A stretch of 64,000 nucleotides of DNA from contig NC_092578.1 in the NCBI RefSeq assembly GCF_037975245.1, forward strand, positions 6,847,501-6,911,500, written 5' to 3'. Positions within the stretch are counted from its first letter, which is position 1, and every line of letters begins with the position of its first letter. The notes under the pieces were generated by a model. That model had not been told where the DNA came from and searched no databases. It worked only from the letters and a program-made list of their open reading frames with translations. The DNA comes from Apostichopus japonicus. Lineage: Eukaryota; Echinodermata; Holothuroidea; Aspidochirotida; Stichopodidae. Positions 24,203 to 39,200 of the stretch are shown here, one piece after another. The translations under genes were made by a program, and so were the position numbers.

Positions 24203-27200
24203 CTGTCGGTCAAGAAATGTGACGAGAAAATGGGATGAGAATTGCATGTTTACAACAACAGGGAGAGATTTAAGACAAAACATGACTGGCACGGTGGCCT
24301 TTACAGTGGCATCCATGTCCCCCCTTCCTTAGTCAAGCGAATTCCACATTTTTTACGGAGATTCATATATACTGATGAGCAGTCATACATTGACACAAAT
24401 GCCGATTAAAATTTTTGCCTCGGGATTCTTGAATTTGAATGGGCTAGACTGATCAATCCTAAAATACATCACAAGTTGTTTTTATTCAATATAATTCTGC
24501 CCTGATCTAAAAAGTCGTTCGGTTTTGACTTGGTTCAACGTAGGATATTGCGACATCAAACCAAAGCATTGCAAGTTAATCGACAAAGCTTTCTTATGGT
24601 TAATTGAAAATACCCACTACTATAAACTACATCGATTCTTTTAATTAGTTTTAAAGAGGCACAGCACACATATTTTGCTTTTTTTTTTGGTCACTTCAAA
24701 AGTTCAAGGAATGAGAAAGCGCTGGAAGTGACACTAGAAGGCAACACATAGTACATTCTGATTTATGTTTGAAAGATTCAAAAGCTGCATTTTACTTTGA
24801 TTAAAAGCAAACAGTTTTTGGTAGGTCGAGGATTCTTCCAGGCGTCGTCAGCGGTAACTATACCTACAGTTTTTTTTGGAGCTTGCAGATATATCCATAA
24901 ACCAAGCTAGCTATCATGCGTTCTTAGGAACGAATGAATCCTCGGTCATAGCAGTGACACTAGAAGACAACACAGTACATTATGGGTTCACTTTGCTTTA
25001 CGCTTGAGAGATTCAAAAGCTGCATTTAACGTATAATATTTGATTCAAACCAAATAGTTTCTTGGGAGGTCAAGGATTTTTCTGGACATTGGTGACTGTA
25101 TCTACCGATTTTGGAGGTTCTGCTGGGTGTCATGGAAGTGACAATAGAAGTAAGCACATTATATACATTCTGGGTGTACTTTGCTTCAGATTCAAAAGCT
25201 TCATTTTACATTTGCTTGTAACAAAAAAGTGCTACTCTGATGAAATTATGTAATATTTGCACATAACTGGATACCTGTACCAAATAAGTAAAGCCAACTA
25301 AATTGACAGTCTGGTCTGCAAACTCTGTTAAGGGGGCAAGGGGAGGGGCAAAAGTTGGTGGGGAAAAAACTCCAGAGGTTGGAAACTAGTTTTTGGACGT
25401 TGCATATAAGACAGCTTTCATACATTTTCAGCAGCCATTCTCTGGAATGTGGGGTGTGGTGGGGTGCGGTCTGCTGGGTCATGGATGAATCCTCAAGGGA
25501 GCTCCTGGGTCATGTGTCAATGGTTTGCAGACCTCTGCACTAAATTAATTTAGTGTCCCACAAATTTACTATAACCTTTATTATTCCATTAATAATAAAA
25601 AAAAATTCTCGGGTAGTCCAGTTCTCTTTGAAACCTGTCAAGCACGATACCTCCAAGATTGTGACAAATTCAATGTGAAAATGCAGCTTCCAATTCCAGA
25701 GAAGTGCTACCATGCTAGAATAGTAAGGCCATTTTAGCAGACTTTTTTTAAGGCTCTTAATATACCAGGTGGCAAATAAGGGAGAAAAATTTAGCGTATG
25801 AACTATAAATATTGAAGAAGCATAGTTATGAAGGAAGAGGTATGCCTTGGAAATATTTTACCCCTTTTTCATGCCCCACAGTCACTATATGGCTGTGAGG
25901 AAACCCCTAAAGGAGTTTCTAGCAAAAGACTTGAAATTTCATTAAAAAAAAAAACTTTGCTATCAGTTTAGAAAATAATATTTAAGACTAATAAAAACCC
26001 ATTAATTACTAGTGTTTGCAACACTTTAAGCATTCCTTGTTTTATTCCCTTGAATTTTTCTGTCAATGCCTGTTTCAGTTTTCAGATTTTTATAACAGCA
26101 ATCTTATTATTTATTTATTGGTAAAGAACAAAAAAAATGACAGGACGGTAATTATCGCAGTAACCTCTCGCACACAAACACAAACGAGACAAGACAAAAA
26201 CATTTTAACAAAACGACTCGTCATAATTCGACGCACCGTTTTCATAAAATTCACAGAATTAGCACCGCAATTTCACTGACAGATTTTGAAAGCTACAGCG
26301 AGAATTGTCTGGTGCAAACTACATGGGGAATAGCTGCAGTGTGTGGAATAACAATACCTTTGGGGGGATACTATACGCACATACATAAAGTCAAATAAAA
26401 TAACATGTAAAAAGTGCCACATATCAGGAATCCCCGGCTGCCCGCCCGCCCTCCACCAACCTCTTTTATCTTGGGTTGCTGTAACACCACAACCGTTGTC
26501 TTCACCACAAGCAACATATAAGAATATCATGACACATTACATAACATGCATAGCAGCATTTTTACGAAGTATCGTACGGTGCCATGTTTGAGATTATCAG
26601 CTATTTTGGAAGTTAACATATCAGCAACACCGTAGCTTGCAACTTCAGGGAAGTTTGTAGGTAAGACGAAGGGGTACAAGCTATTGCAAAACGTCAGTTT
26701 AGATCAGAAACAAAGCCAAGGTAATTACTCCCTTGTTGTAAATAAGATTTTAACATCGTCTATGTGTTTAAACGATTGGATAGAATCCTCAGAAAGAAGT
26801 CGTTTGTTAGTAGAAAATGAACCGTACCCTTATACTTGTAATAAATAAATCTCTGATCACCAGAAGATGAAATGGGAAGACTTGATGATTTACATTACAA
26901 AGTTTGAATGTTTTAAACATATCTTAGGAAACTAAAATCATGGTATCCTGAGGATAAACTGGTGGTGCGGGGGAGGGAGGGGAGGATGAGGGAGGCAGGC
27001 AATTGCTAATAATAAAAGGAAAATCAAAATATCCATCTATCCAATCCATGTGGGGAAAATGGGCTGAATGAGGTATGGCACATGAACATAATATACAACA
27101 ATATTTGATAGCATTAAAATGTGCTGTCCATAATTTTACACCTTTTGGTTCTAGAAATACATAATGAAATGGGGAGGGGGTTGTTGGTAAGGGGTGTTAA

Positions 27201-30200
27201 TGAAAAGGTTCTGATTATTAAAGAAAATTTTGATGGAGAGTTTGTTCCTGTGAAACAGAAAATGTTTACTAACTGTAGTACTTGCCCCACACAGACACCA
27301 TAGGACATGCCAGTCTATGTAAGAATACTAACAACCAAACCATTAAAGATATAGAGGGCTGGGTAAAGGATTCATCGTCAGAAAACTCACATTCATTGCC
27401 AAAATAGTCTCAAAAAGATCATGATGATGTTTTGTTTATTTATCTTTGATCATTTCTTTGATCATATCATTTGATCACTTGATGATATCATTATCTTTGA
27501 TTAATTATTTTTTATCTTTGATCTTTTATTTATCTTTGATCATTTCTTTGATCATATCATTTGATCAGATTTGATCTAATCTGATCATTGTATAGATTTG
27601 ATCATTATCTTTGATTATATTTTTTTTTTTTTATCTCTGATTTATTTTGATCATGATGTTGATGATGATTTAAGATGTGATTATGGTATTGTGGATGTTT
27701 GGATGTGGTCAATCATTGATTCATGTACATGCATGTCATCAATGATTGAATTTTCCAGGATAGCACAAGCTGGGTTTACAAAGAGTTTTGGCAGCTTGTA
27801 ACATCATGTTAAAAAGTCAAAACAAACACAGCAATTTTTTTTTGGAAAAGTTGGCAGAAGGTTAGCTAGAGAAGGGAAGAAAAGGCCTATGATTCTAGCT
27901 TAAAACGCTGATAAAAATATATCATACACTCCCCATTGTGATATAACTTCAGGAATTGCATCCTCCTTCCCATCAAAACAACCCGATACACCAACGCACA
28001 CTTATCACCCTGGCCCATGCCCCCACTAACCGACAAACTCACCAATGATTCTACTTTCACCCAAATCCTCAATTATAGTGACAAAGCAAGACCTTTAAAT
28101 CCAACACCAACATGGTAACAGGCACAAGAAGTCGGAAGGGTTTTTATACTTCTTATTTGCATAGTATTTGCATAGTATTTGCATAGTATAGTTAACAGTG
28201 CATGACACAAACACACAAATGGGGTATGCAAAAGACACAATTTTTACCAAAGGGAGGAAATGCGATATGAGAATATTTCTTGTTTTGTTAGTAATATCAT
28301 TCGGTGTGGAGAAAAGGAGGTGAACAGCGATTTCATTTGGTTATTATAGAAAAGCGAGGCACATTAAAGGTAAGAGATACTAAATACGCACTGGTCCACC
28401 CGATCCGCCAATGGAAGGTCGTCTGAAAAATCCAATCTGCGTTGGCGTGGAGGGTAGGAAGGGAAGATCGGCATTCCATTGTGTTAGATGAAAGTGACTT
28501 GAATGTTTGAATATTCATGATCATAATTGGCTACACCATGCTACCATCTATCACATCTCTTATACACACATATCTATTCTTTTTTTTGTGTGTAATAAAC
28601 TTGATCACTTTAACATAAAAGGTATTATGTCACCAGAATATGTTAATTAAATGTGATGGATCATGAATATACAATGACAAGATGAGTCAAACAAAGTGAT
28701 ACAAAATTATCACAAATTCAGATGATTATGTTGTTGTTGTTACAGGAAACAAAATGAACCATTCAGAATATTAATATCATTATGTAAATAAGGGACCACA
28801 AGGGATATGTACGACATAATAATAAAAGAGGGACATATATTATACTAATATGAAAGGAGGTCAGTCACTAGCATAATTTTGAATCTTCAAATGGTTTGAT
28901 GGTATACGGTTAAATTCGTTTTGATGATAGCAATGATGAAAACCTTGCTAATTTTGCACAAATTTTTGAACAAATTCCACCAGAAACAAAGTCAACCTGC
29001 TCAATGCAAGGGGATATTTCCTTAAATACGTGGCTTGTCTTGAAGTTAACTGCGTAATTCCACGAAAGAGTCTCAAAATACAATATTTTGTGTTTTCTTG
29101 ATTCACTGCGGCAATTTTTTTTAAGGCTTTGTAGATGAAAATTGCGATCGAAAGAGTGGTTACAATTTGACTTATCAACTAGAAAACTACAGTGCCTACC
29201 AGTGCAGCAACATATGTATGATATAAGGCAGTACGCGAATTTAAGGGCGCACGAAATTACCGTACACCACCATATTGTTATTTGATAATTATCAACTGTG
29301 TTCCTAGAAATGCCACTCTTTCTTCCATAATCCTTTTTTGAGTCAAGTTTGAACATCCTTTGGACAATGGAACAGTCCTGATTTACTTGAACAAATCCAT
29401 TCCCCTTCCTTTTGCTTATAGAAACTTTTCTGTTTTGATATCTGAGAGGTCAGCCCCAAACGATATGAGTGACATTATTAAAGGGGTTGTGTGCTGATTG
29501 ATACATGTGAATTATTTCAAAACCATGCTCAAAGACATGTGATCATCAGGTTTGATATAAAATTGAAGAAACATGAATTATGGGATCCAAAGAGGTAATA
29601 AAACTATAGGAAAAGGGTAGAGATGGGGGTGGGGGGCATGGAGAAAAAGAATTATATATTATCATTCCAGAATGAGGAGAGGGAAGGGAGGGAAGTGTCT
29701 CTGAATATTTCATGTTATTAATTTTATCAACCACCTCTTCTCGCAGTTAGGCGTAATTACTGGAACCATCCTTAGTCGGTGGAGTGATTTACAAACGAAT
29801 TGAACCAGAAAGTTTACCTTCCACAAGATCACTATCAGCAATATCAGGAGCAGAAGTCCGAGCAAGACCGCCACCAGAATGATCCACCAGGAGATGCCAC
29901 CGCCACTGATGTACAAGTTAGGGCCAACCACATCAAAGTTGGTCTGTAGGAGATTGGGGGGAGGGGGGAGGTCAGGGTGAGAAGATTCGGGTTAAGAACA
30001 GTCAAATTCATATATCACGTTTTAATTTGTGTTCATAGTTCATTTATTAAGTTTTCGTTTTGAAAGTTTTAGATAAAAAAAAAATTATAATTAATATTCT
30101 CTCACTCCTTGCAAATGAATAATAAATCCAAAGGTGTTCCCCTCCAGGAGTTTTTGCTTGATCAACAATTTCCGAGAGATCCACCAAATATATTAAAAAT

Positions 30201-33200
30201 TAATTTCCAGATGATCAACCTAATAATTAATGAGAACATTTTACCTTGATAAGATGACTGCACGGGCAGTTGTAGTTTTTACTGTATATGCAAAACATAT
30301 AAACAACTTTCTGAATTTTAGTGCAGCGTTTATCAAAGGTCAGTTGGGGTCAGCGTAAATTGATTGGAAAATATCGCAATCAATATCAAAGATATGAAGT
30401 ATATAATTACAAGGGCCGATTAGACGGAATCACTATTATTTTAGTCATTTTTATTGTAACGAACAGAGCATGAAAATCCAATTCTTTCTTACCGTATCTC
30501 TGTCATTATTTGTGTTTGTCTGTGTGATAATACTATTGTTAGCCATCTCAACGTAACCATGGATACGTACTGTCACCTTCTTGGCTGTCAGATAATCCTG
30601 GAGAAGGAAAGCAGCAGCAGCAATTTAAATTTCCTCATTTCTAAGATGGTAACAGATGGTGATTAAATCAGATAGATGAAAAATAATAATTAAACTGCAC
30701 AAATTTAGCCAAAGTTTAGACTACACCACAAACAGTGATGAAAGGCAGCTAAGTCACTACTCGTAACACACACTTCTGATCATCATCACAGAACGATCAG
30801 GCCTACATAATGAAGAAGGGTGTGTTGAGCACTGCTAACGAAGACGACGCGGTCGATCCAAGCAGCCAGTTCTAGCGATACAAATGTGCATTAAACAGGG
30901 ATGAGCCTGAAGTAAAAAAATCACAGAACTTTGCAAAAATTGCGGTATAGGCTCCAGTTTGCATATGCTACAGTGTGTTAGGATAATAATTTTTGTCCCA
31001 GAGGTAAACAAAGAAAATAGCAAATGCAAACATTGTTACCTCCATGAAAGTAGCATTCCAGAGACGAGCCTTGATGAGGATGATGGCCTCATTCTCATTT
31101 TGTTCTGCAGTCAGGTCACGGAGAATGCAAGTAAACTTGAAACACCGGGCCGTTCCGTTTTCACAATCCTTTAGAAGAAGAAAATGACTTAACATTTCAG
31201 TATCTCTTGCAAGTTAAAGGAACTCCCCTCACACCCCACCTAAGTATTAAACGGTTTTTTTCTGCTTGAAACCACCCCCCGGTCACATGATTAAAAAGAG
31301 TTCCCCATTAATGGATAGTTTTCCTTTCATCATGCTCCCCGCCCCACTGTGAGAACGTAAATGATTGTATTTAACAATATCTTTTTTGCTTTTACCACAT
31401 TCTTATTGTTGTTTTTTTTAAATTGATATCTATGGCTATTTCTAATAACATAATTATTAACGATCAATCCACCGGAATGTTGTGAAAAACCAGAAGTGAA
31501 ATTCAGGTCCATGGTACTACCTTCGGGTATTAGGACAAAGGTACATAAATATGTTAGCTGTAAATAAAAAAACCAGTTCACTCACCAAGACAACGACAGA
31601 ACCAGAATCCACTTGATCCGGATTGGAATACTCGACAGGGTCATAGGTCTCCCTCTTTTGTCCGATGGCTTTTTCCGAACAATTGGATTTACAAGGCTAA
31701 AGGGAAAGAAAGAGAAGTGTCAATGCATTTGCTAATAGAAATATAAAAAAGATAAAAATAATAATAATAGAAATAAAAAAAATTAAAAAAAATAAATAAA
31801 AAAGACACTTCATATGGTGAAAAAAGAAACAGTCTGTAAACTGTGTAGAACTTTAAAGTACTGATGTCAAGTTATGAGGGAGGGCCATTCTCTACAAAAA
31901 TCTGAACGTTGTGTCACAATACTCCCAGAACGGAACACAGTCATTTAAGATGCTTTTATTCGACAGATTTCAAAACAAGTACTGTCACTTTTGAACTGTT
32001 TATTTTTTTTTTGTACCTCATCTAAAAGGTTGCTAGCCCTTGAGAAAGTAAAGTAAGAAGACTTTTGTTGTTGTTGCTGAAGTTGGTACGGACATCAACT
32101 TGATTACCAGCATTTTTGTCTTTTATGTGGAGTAAGGCCCAGGGGGGGAGGGGGAGGGGGTGGGGGTGGGTACATGATGTGAATGAATGTACTAACTTTA
32201 ATTCCAACTACGTTGAGATAACTTTCGTCTATTTCACATGAGCCATTGCCCTTCTCCACCACAGGTGCCTCCAGCATGTAAAGCAACCACTTCCCATTGG
32301 TTACTTCATAGGGAAAGTCAATTGTAACCTTCACTTCATCTACCATTGCTGGTCCTTGATTGAAAACCTGACAGATACAAAAAAACAAAAAAACATGAGT
32401 AATTAATTAAAGGTGTTGGACAAAAAGCAAAAAAGATTTTCTTTACTGAAGACCCTTATCAGTGAAGGCCTATTAATGACGATTCTTAACATGTCCCTTT
32501 AAAGCGTCGCATATAGGAGAATTGGGAAGACTAAAGAAGCCGTGTTGCAAACTTACGGTCCATCTCTGCTGCATCAAGGGGCCAATCTCCTCTTCTTTAC
32601 TGATGATACTTTCTCCACGTATCACACCACCGAAGAAAAGTTGACTCTTTGTGACAGCACTGGGGGAGAGAAAATGACAAGGCAGAATAGCAAAACAGAA
32701 TACCTCGGGGTTTCTTTGACGAAAGTACGGGACACAGGATGACATCAGTTGGGCTTGCATCCCTACCGATGTTATGATACCGTTATGCCCAACCAGTTGG
32801 TTTGGCAAGTTTGTGGAGTGAGAAGAATGCCAAGATGAGAAAGAACTGTACATTTCTACAGAAGCGGACCAGGGTTGAGTTATCTTAGTAAATCTTAGTA
32901 AATCTTCAGTATCTTTCTTTACCACAACTAAACTTTACCTCATACAACCTCTATAAACAAACTACCTCCCCCTCCCCCCCCCCCCCCATGAAACACTTTC
33001 TCCTCATCCTATTCCCTTGACAATTTCCCTGTCAGCTTTCTGTTCAATTTCTTTTCCAATCTACAAATAATTTTCCTCATTTCGTTTCATATTTTCTCTT
33101 CGACTATCTACAATCCTCCTGAGTAATTTATCACCATCTTTCTTTTAACATTGACCTTTCCATTAATATCACTACACAGTAATACATATTCACCCATCAA

Positions 33201-36200
33201 GCTGTACGTCTGTCACACTCTCAACATCCACAATCAGGGACTTCTCATTGTCCTCAGGAGACAAATCTTCATTGGTCCTGTAATAAAAAATATATATATA
33301 TATATATATGAAATATAAAAACAATTCAGTTTTGTCTTAAGCATGTTACAGAGGAACATTATCTGTGGATTGCATCCTTCAATTTGATTGTAAATTTTTA
33401 TCAAATATCACAAACCTTGTAGTTGGGCATTTATAAACCCACCACTGATGTACTCTGCATGCCAGTTGTTTCCCTTACATCATAACTGTCACCATGACGA
33501 TAGACTGTCTGGTGTAGTATGACGATTCTATCTTATTCTATCTAAACGATGCTATCTAAAAATTACCATAAATTTTCCTACCCCAAACGCGTGTGAAACG
33601 ACAAAGCCCTGAAGCATGCACAAACTTAATAACTTCCTACTGCTTGCTTCACACTCAATGGCACTCAAAGGAACATCACTAAAAGTTAAAACCATGTGGT
33701 ATGTCACAGGACCTCACTGACTACGCCCACAGCACACAATCGAGTCCACACGTCATGTCATCAAATATGAAATAATGTCTGTAAGACTGGGACTTACATG
33801 GTGGCTTCAATGAAAAATGACAAAGTCATAACATCTGCTGGCACTCGATTAGCATCGAAACGCATCACCATGTTGTCCTAAAAAAAGATGAAAATAATGC
33901 ATCTTCAAGAGACGTAATCTGTAAAAGACATCTTTAAGTTAAACTTGATGATAAATTGGGATTTATTGCAACTGAACTCTCATATTCAGGGCACACAAAG
34001 GTCATTGTTATTTATACCAACCTTTGCAGGGACGGGTGGATAAGGGTTACCCAGGAAGCATGTGATCACCATGGTATCATTTTTATCTTCTTTAGCGACC
34101 GGATCGCCGCAGCTAAACCGTACTCTCTGCAATGAAATGAGATGATAGAAATTAAAATTTGATTATGGATACTTGATCATTGAAAAAAGACAACAAAAAC
34201 TCAACACAATGGTATCATAAAATATGACAGTAATTTCTAGCTCTTACCCTATTTATGTGGGTCACTCCATGAATGGGGGGGTCCATATTTTGCGACAATT
34301 CTTTTCTGATGTTTGTGGCCGACTACATTAATATTTGTGTTTGAAAAAGTTATTTTATAGGGTTACAAACACTTTCATGAAGCATCTTTTGTGCTTAAAA
34401 ACATCTGCTTGGGCCTTATGCCTTGGACCTTGTGAACAGTATAATAGAAGCACCTTACCATCCACAAACTTGGACCCTGAATTTCATAGTGAACCATGAT
34501 ACTGATATGTAAAATCCATGTCCCTACCATCCCTCCCAAACCTAAACCACATTATGAAAAATCTCCGCAGGATAATCATACCGATAAAAAAAATATTAAA
34601 AAATTAAAAAACAGAGGATGATGTTTTTTTGCAATGAACATACTTTACTCAAATATAGTCACACTATTCAGTCTACAATATTCTGTTTCTTTTGGGGGGG
34701 GGGGTTATATTTTCCAAGAGTGGTCTCCTTACCTCACTGGCTCCTTCCTCCAGTCCTGCATATTCAAGATGGTTAGAGTACTCCACCATCAGGTTGGCAT
34801 CGTAAGCGTGCTCGGCTTTGTTCTCAATGTTCACGGACAATTTTAAATCATTGTCGATGCCGACTTTCATCAGAGGGTTGCCGCTGGAAATCAAAACGAG
34901 CAACCAAGAGTTGGTATTCAGAGATCAGAGCAGTTCTCGATACCATAAAAAACACAAGATTCTCATACTCTTTCTGTTCTCATAGTTGTCACAGAGGTAA
35001 ACAAGCAAATGCAAGCTTGATTTTATATTACTTACGAGCCACAGTCTGTCAGAACAGCAGCCTGCAAAAACTAATATATGTCTTGAGACATTTGCCGACA
35101 AAATAACAATGTGCGTACTTCTTGGTTTGAAATCTCGTACCTTGTAAATGTTGTGTTGCTCAGACCCTGAACGGTAAAGTTTAATATTTCTTTGGCATAT
35201 TTGGCCTTACATCTATTAGATTTAAGCTTTGTAAAAAGTTCTTTTCAAATATAGTCAGCAAATTTCACTGGGTTAGTTTGATCATAAATTTAACTCATAA
35301 CAAAAACAGATAGCAGAGCTTATATTCAAAGTATGTGAGGTTCAAAGGAGGTTTTTTTAGAAGGATCAGCTCTCCTTGGGATAGTTCAACTTTAAATCAT
35401 TGCAAATGAGGTCTACTTTATAAAAAAAACTTTAAAAAAACTAATGATTACGATAAAGTGCCACCTAAAATGAATCGAAAAGTAGTTGAGATGATGGTCG
35501 AGTGAATAAACTAAGCAATTGATCAATTAATTAATCATTAAATCATTTGACTCGGACAGTATTAAATGAAAGTGAGGAATGAAGAAACAAGCAGTTTCTT
35601 GACAACTCTTAAATTATTATGTTTCAAATGATAATTTGGAACAATAAAAAAAAATTAATTAAGGAAATTCACTATGAATCATTAACCTGGTGCAACTATT
35701 ACCTGGAAAGTGTCGTACAACGTACTATCGTATCATATATTAACAAAGACAAAAATATGGAAAAATATGGAACTTACCCCTTGGAGACTTCTGTGAGGTC
35801 TTTGAATTCGGCATCGACCACCAGATCAGTGATGCATTCTCCATCGTCCTCGGCACACTCCTTAGTAAATTCAACCTTCGAGGTGTAAGAAAGGTAAAAT
35901 GGAAGGCAAAGAGAACGAAATTAGACTTGCACACAAGAAATGAGGTTTAACAGGATCTGACCCAACAGCCACCCAACTTTATCGACCTACCCAATGTTAA
36001 CTTACCTTCTCACCTACCCTACCCCACCACCCTACCCCAACCCCTCTTTAACAACCTTCACGTCATAAAAGAAGGAAGAAGCTGGACCTTACGTACCAGC
36101 AACCTCCTCCTCCCCTGGCACCTTTTCTTTATACACAAACAACTATGACAAAACAGGTAAGAGTAAACTGTGAGCTGCACATGTTACCTTAGTACTTTCT

Positions 36201-39200
36201 CTCCCTCCCCACCCCCCCCCCTCCCCTCCCAAAAAAAAAAAGAATTAGATTTGAACAAGTACAGCAACAGCATCTTTCTGTTTTAGGTGAAAATGAAAAA
36301 GCCACAAAAACCAAATACATCTGCTATCAATCTGATCTCTTCACAATAACTTTTCGACAGGAGGACTTCTACATTACCTACCCTTAAATTGCTTACAAAT
36401 TTGCATAACAAAGGAATTAGCATGACTTTATTTCTTGACAATGATAAGTTGTACTACATAACCATATCCAACCACGATGCTTTGACAATTGCAGGGTATG
36501 GTATCATGAAAATTCAAGCACCTCATGAATATTAATATAGTCTTCACATATGATAATGATTCCGATAAAGCCACCTTCAGCACAGAAAATTTAGCTTCGC
36601 TTATAAATGCTTTGCATAAACACTGTTATCTGAAAATCTAGAGGAACATATCAATGGACCTTTAACCTCTCTTTACATCAAGGTAAGTGCGGATAGTTTT
36701 AGAAGCAGTTTTTGTTTAGTTAATGGCCTCTGCATTATTCAGACCAGCTTGGTCACAAGAAGATTGCAAATGATGAAGCTACGAATAATATTTATGTATT
36801 CAAATAACGGAATTAAAATAAAAAATAAAATAAATATTGAATACACAAGAATCTAACTATTGTCTCAATGTACTTCAGCAATACTTCTTTAACTTTTCAT
36901 TGCTTTTACATTGAATTTTGCTAGATACTTCCAAAATTGCTATTAACACCCTCTAAAGCCTAGACAAAGTTTATGTTAACCGACACGGCAGTTACGTGGA
37001 GGTTCAGAATATATCACAGGTGTGTTCTGGAACGGATAATGTAGATCACATGATAAAAGGGTAAACTTGGGGATAAAATCAACAAAAATTCCATCAGGAC
37101 GGTGTAGGCTTCATGGTTGAAAATCAGATACAGTAGGATGAAAATGGGACAAGGAGGGTGACCTAGTTGCTCACATGGTGATTCCATTTATTAGTGGTAA
37201 AACCTTCTCATGCTTTGATAAAAAATCATTCTAAAAGGCAGCTTTATCACAAATTTCCATCATGAGGAACTTTGGTTTATTTACAGACATGCAATTATCG
37301 ATGTACAAGCTAAGATAATTCAACAATGTGCACGATGTCTCTCGTTAACATCATATATTGAATTATGATCATCATGCATAGTATTAACTTAAAAGTTAAA
37401 TATGACCTTTGACACATTCCCGATTTGACACTCTCCCCAATGAAATGATGCATCTACATGTATTAAGCTCATGCAAACCCAGGAAATGCTGATGTGATAC
37501 ACACACACTTACCCTGGAAAGACTATATATATAGTAAAGCAGAAAAATAAAAATGCAGCACATGGATTGAAATAAGGCATAAAATGCTTGCAAACGAGGC
37601 AGTAGCAGTCAAAGCTGTTTTATTTTATTAATTAAAAATCAATAAAATTAAAATAGTCTAGTATGTTAGCTAACTGAAATAATTTTTAGTAAAATCTGTC
37701 ACTTTGTACTTTCGAATAATGAGAGGAAGATTCAAAAAGTTTTTGAAAATTTCCGACGTCCTATTTGCATTTCTAATATCTAAGTGTCTGGGGGACAAAA
37801 CGTCGCTTATTAATCTCCCTTTGGTAAAAAAATATAACGAGCATGTCTCGTCAACACAGCAGGCCTTAATCCGAGTAATTATACTTGGTATAAAATTTGA
37901 TGAAAACTTGTTGAGCAATGCAAAAACAGCTGCAATGAGAAATTATTCAAATGACAAAAGTGTTAATCAAGAGGTGACCAAGAGTCATTTTGATATCAAG
38001 GACACTTTCGAAGCTGTACGCTGAGACGATCGAGGATGAAAATGCAACCTCTCTCACTTCTCGATGATGATGATGCAGCTAACACGAAAGATGCCTGTAC
38101 ACCTGCATGCAGATCTGTGCATGATTTCATAATTAGTTTCTAGGGGTGCATGCTAGATGATATCAATACAGATATATATATATACCTGTATTAAGTAAGC
38201 CATTAAGAATACTTGCATCCCAAGTCATGTTAGTGCTGAAACCATTGCTAATACAAATATGCAGATCTATCCCTACTGAACAGACACCAATTGATTTTTT
38301 TTTTGGGGGGGGGAGGGGGGGGTTTCTAAGCCAAATTTTAACCTTATGTTAGAGCAACCTGCATGAAAGGACCATGAAGTATACTTATAATACACTTAAG
38401 ATAAAATGCTTGATTCCAAAGATTTAACACGTTAGAAAAGCCGAGTATCAAATCCAGCGAATTACGGTTCATTTTTGTTAGACGGGTCGAAAATGTTTTG
38501 ATGCACTTTCAAAGTACATGTAAAGACAGTGACGTTCACAACAGACATCTCTCGTCAAAACTCAGGACCTATAAATAGTAAACCCCCCCCAAAAAAAATT
38601 GATACAAAGATCAAACCCCTCGGCTAAATCTACCTTAAGACAATGACATATCTATTAAACCATGTTACTAGAAATTTACTGACAACATTGTGTACTAAAA
38701 ATGAAGCACATATTTTGAATGGTCGTACTGTCGTCCATGACGACCATATTTCTGTTCAGACGACCAAAATTAGCTCTAGGTGTTTGCATCGAATGCAGAT
38801 TTTATTGCAATTAAATACCCTCAAATAGGTAAATTTGGAGGAAAAAAAAGGAAAATTGTTCACTTGCTCAGTTGGAATAAAGTGAACAATTAAACATTTT
38901 GCAGAAAAAAATGTTGAATTGACGAGATACGATTTGTTGTCAATTACACATTTTGCAGACAATTTTTCAATTGCTCAGTTAAAGCAACTGAGCAATCCAA
39001 CATTTTTCTGATCTTTGATAAGATATTATCTTGTTATCTAAACAATTTACTGAAAAATGTTGGACTTATTGGGGCAAAGTTTTCTTATGCTGATGGCACT
39101 TTTAAGCTTCCGTAAAAATCTTTACTGCTTCAAAAAAATAGATATGACCCACCAACAAATTGTTGACCTAATTTTTCTGTTAAGACATTGCACCAAGCTC

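Larger units (their letters stand above)
24203..29817. other. Last integrin intron (5.6 kb)
   Basis: Separates the membrane exon from the tail exon. Besides the tandem repeats at 24.7, 27.4 and 28.15 kb no exon is recognised. I looked for a second GFF(K/E)R tail exon, as in alpha6A/B, and found none. Confidence 0.55.

Noticed and set aside
28910-29356. A 148-codon open frame on the minus strand in the last integrin intron
   Set aside because: It has no recognisable domain, low-complexity composition and overlapping open frames in the same strand. It is compatible with chance and no splice signals tie it to the gene.
24203-29817. An alternative cytoplasmic-tail exon as in alpha6A/B
   Set aside because: No second GFFxR-coding segment with splice signals was found on the minus strand.
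37670-38024. Overlapping open frames on both strands (82 and 106 codons)
   Set aside because: The minus-strand product has a faint transposon-like look but no motif I can name, and both frames lie within an integrin intron. Not enough to call a gene.
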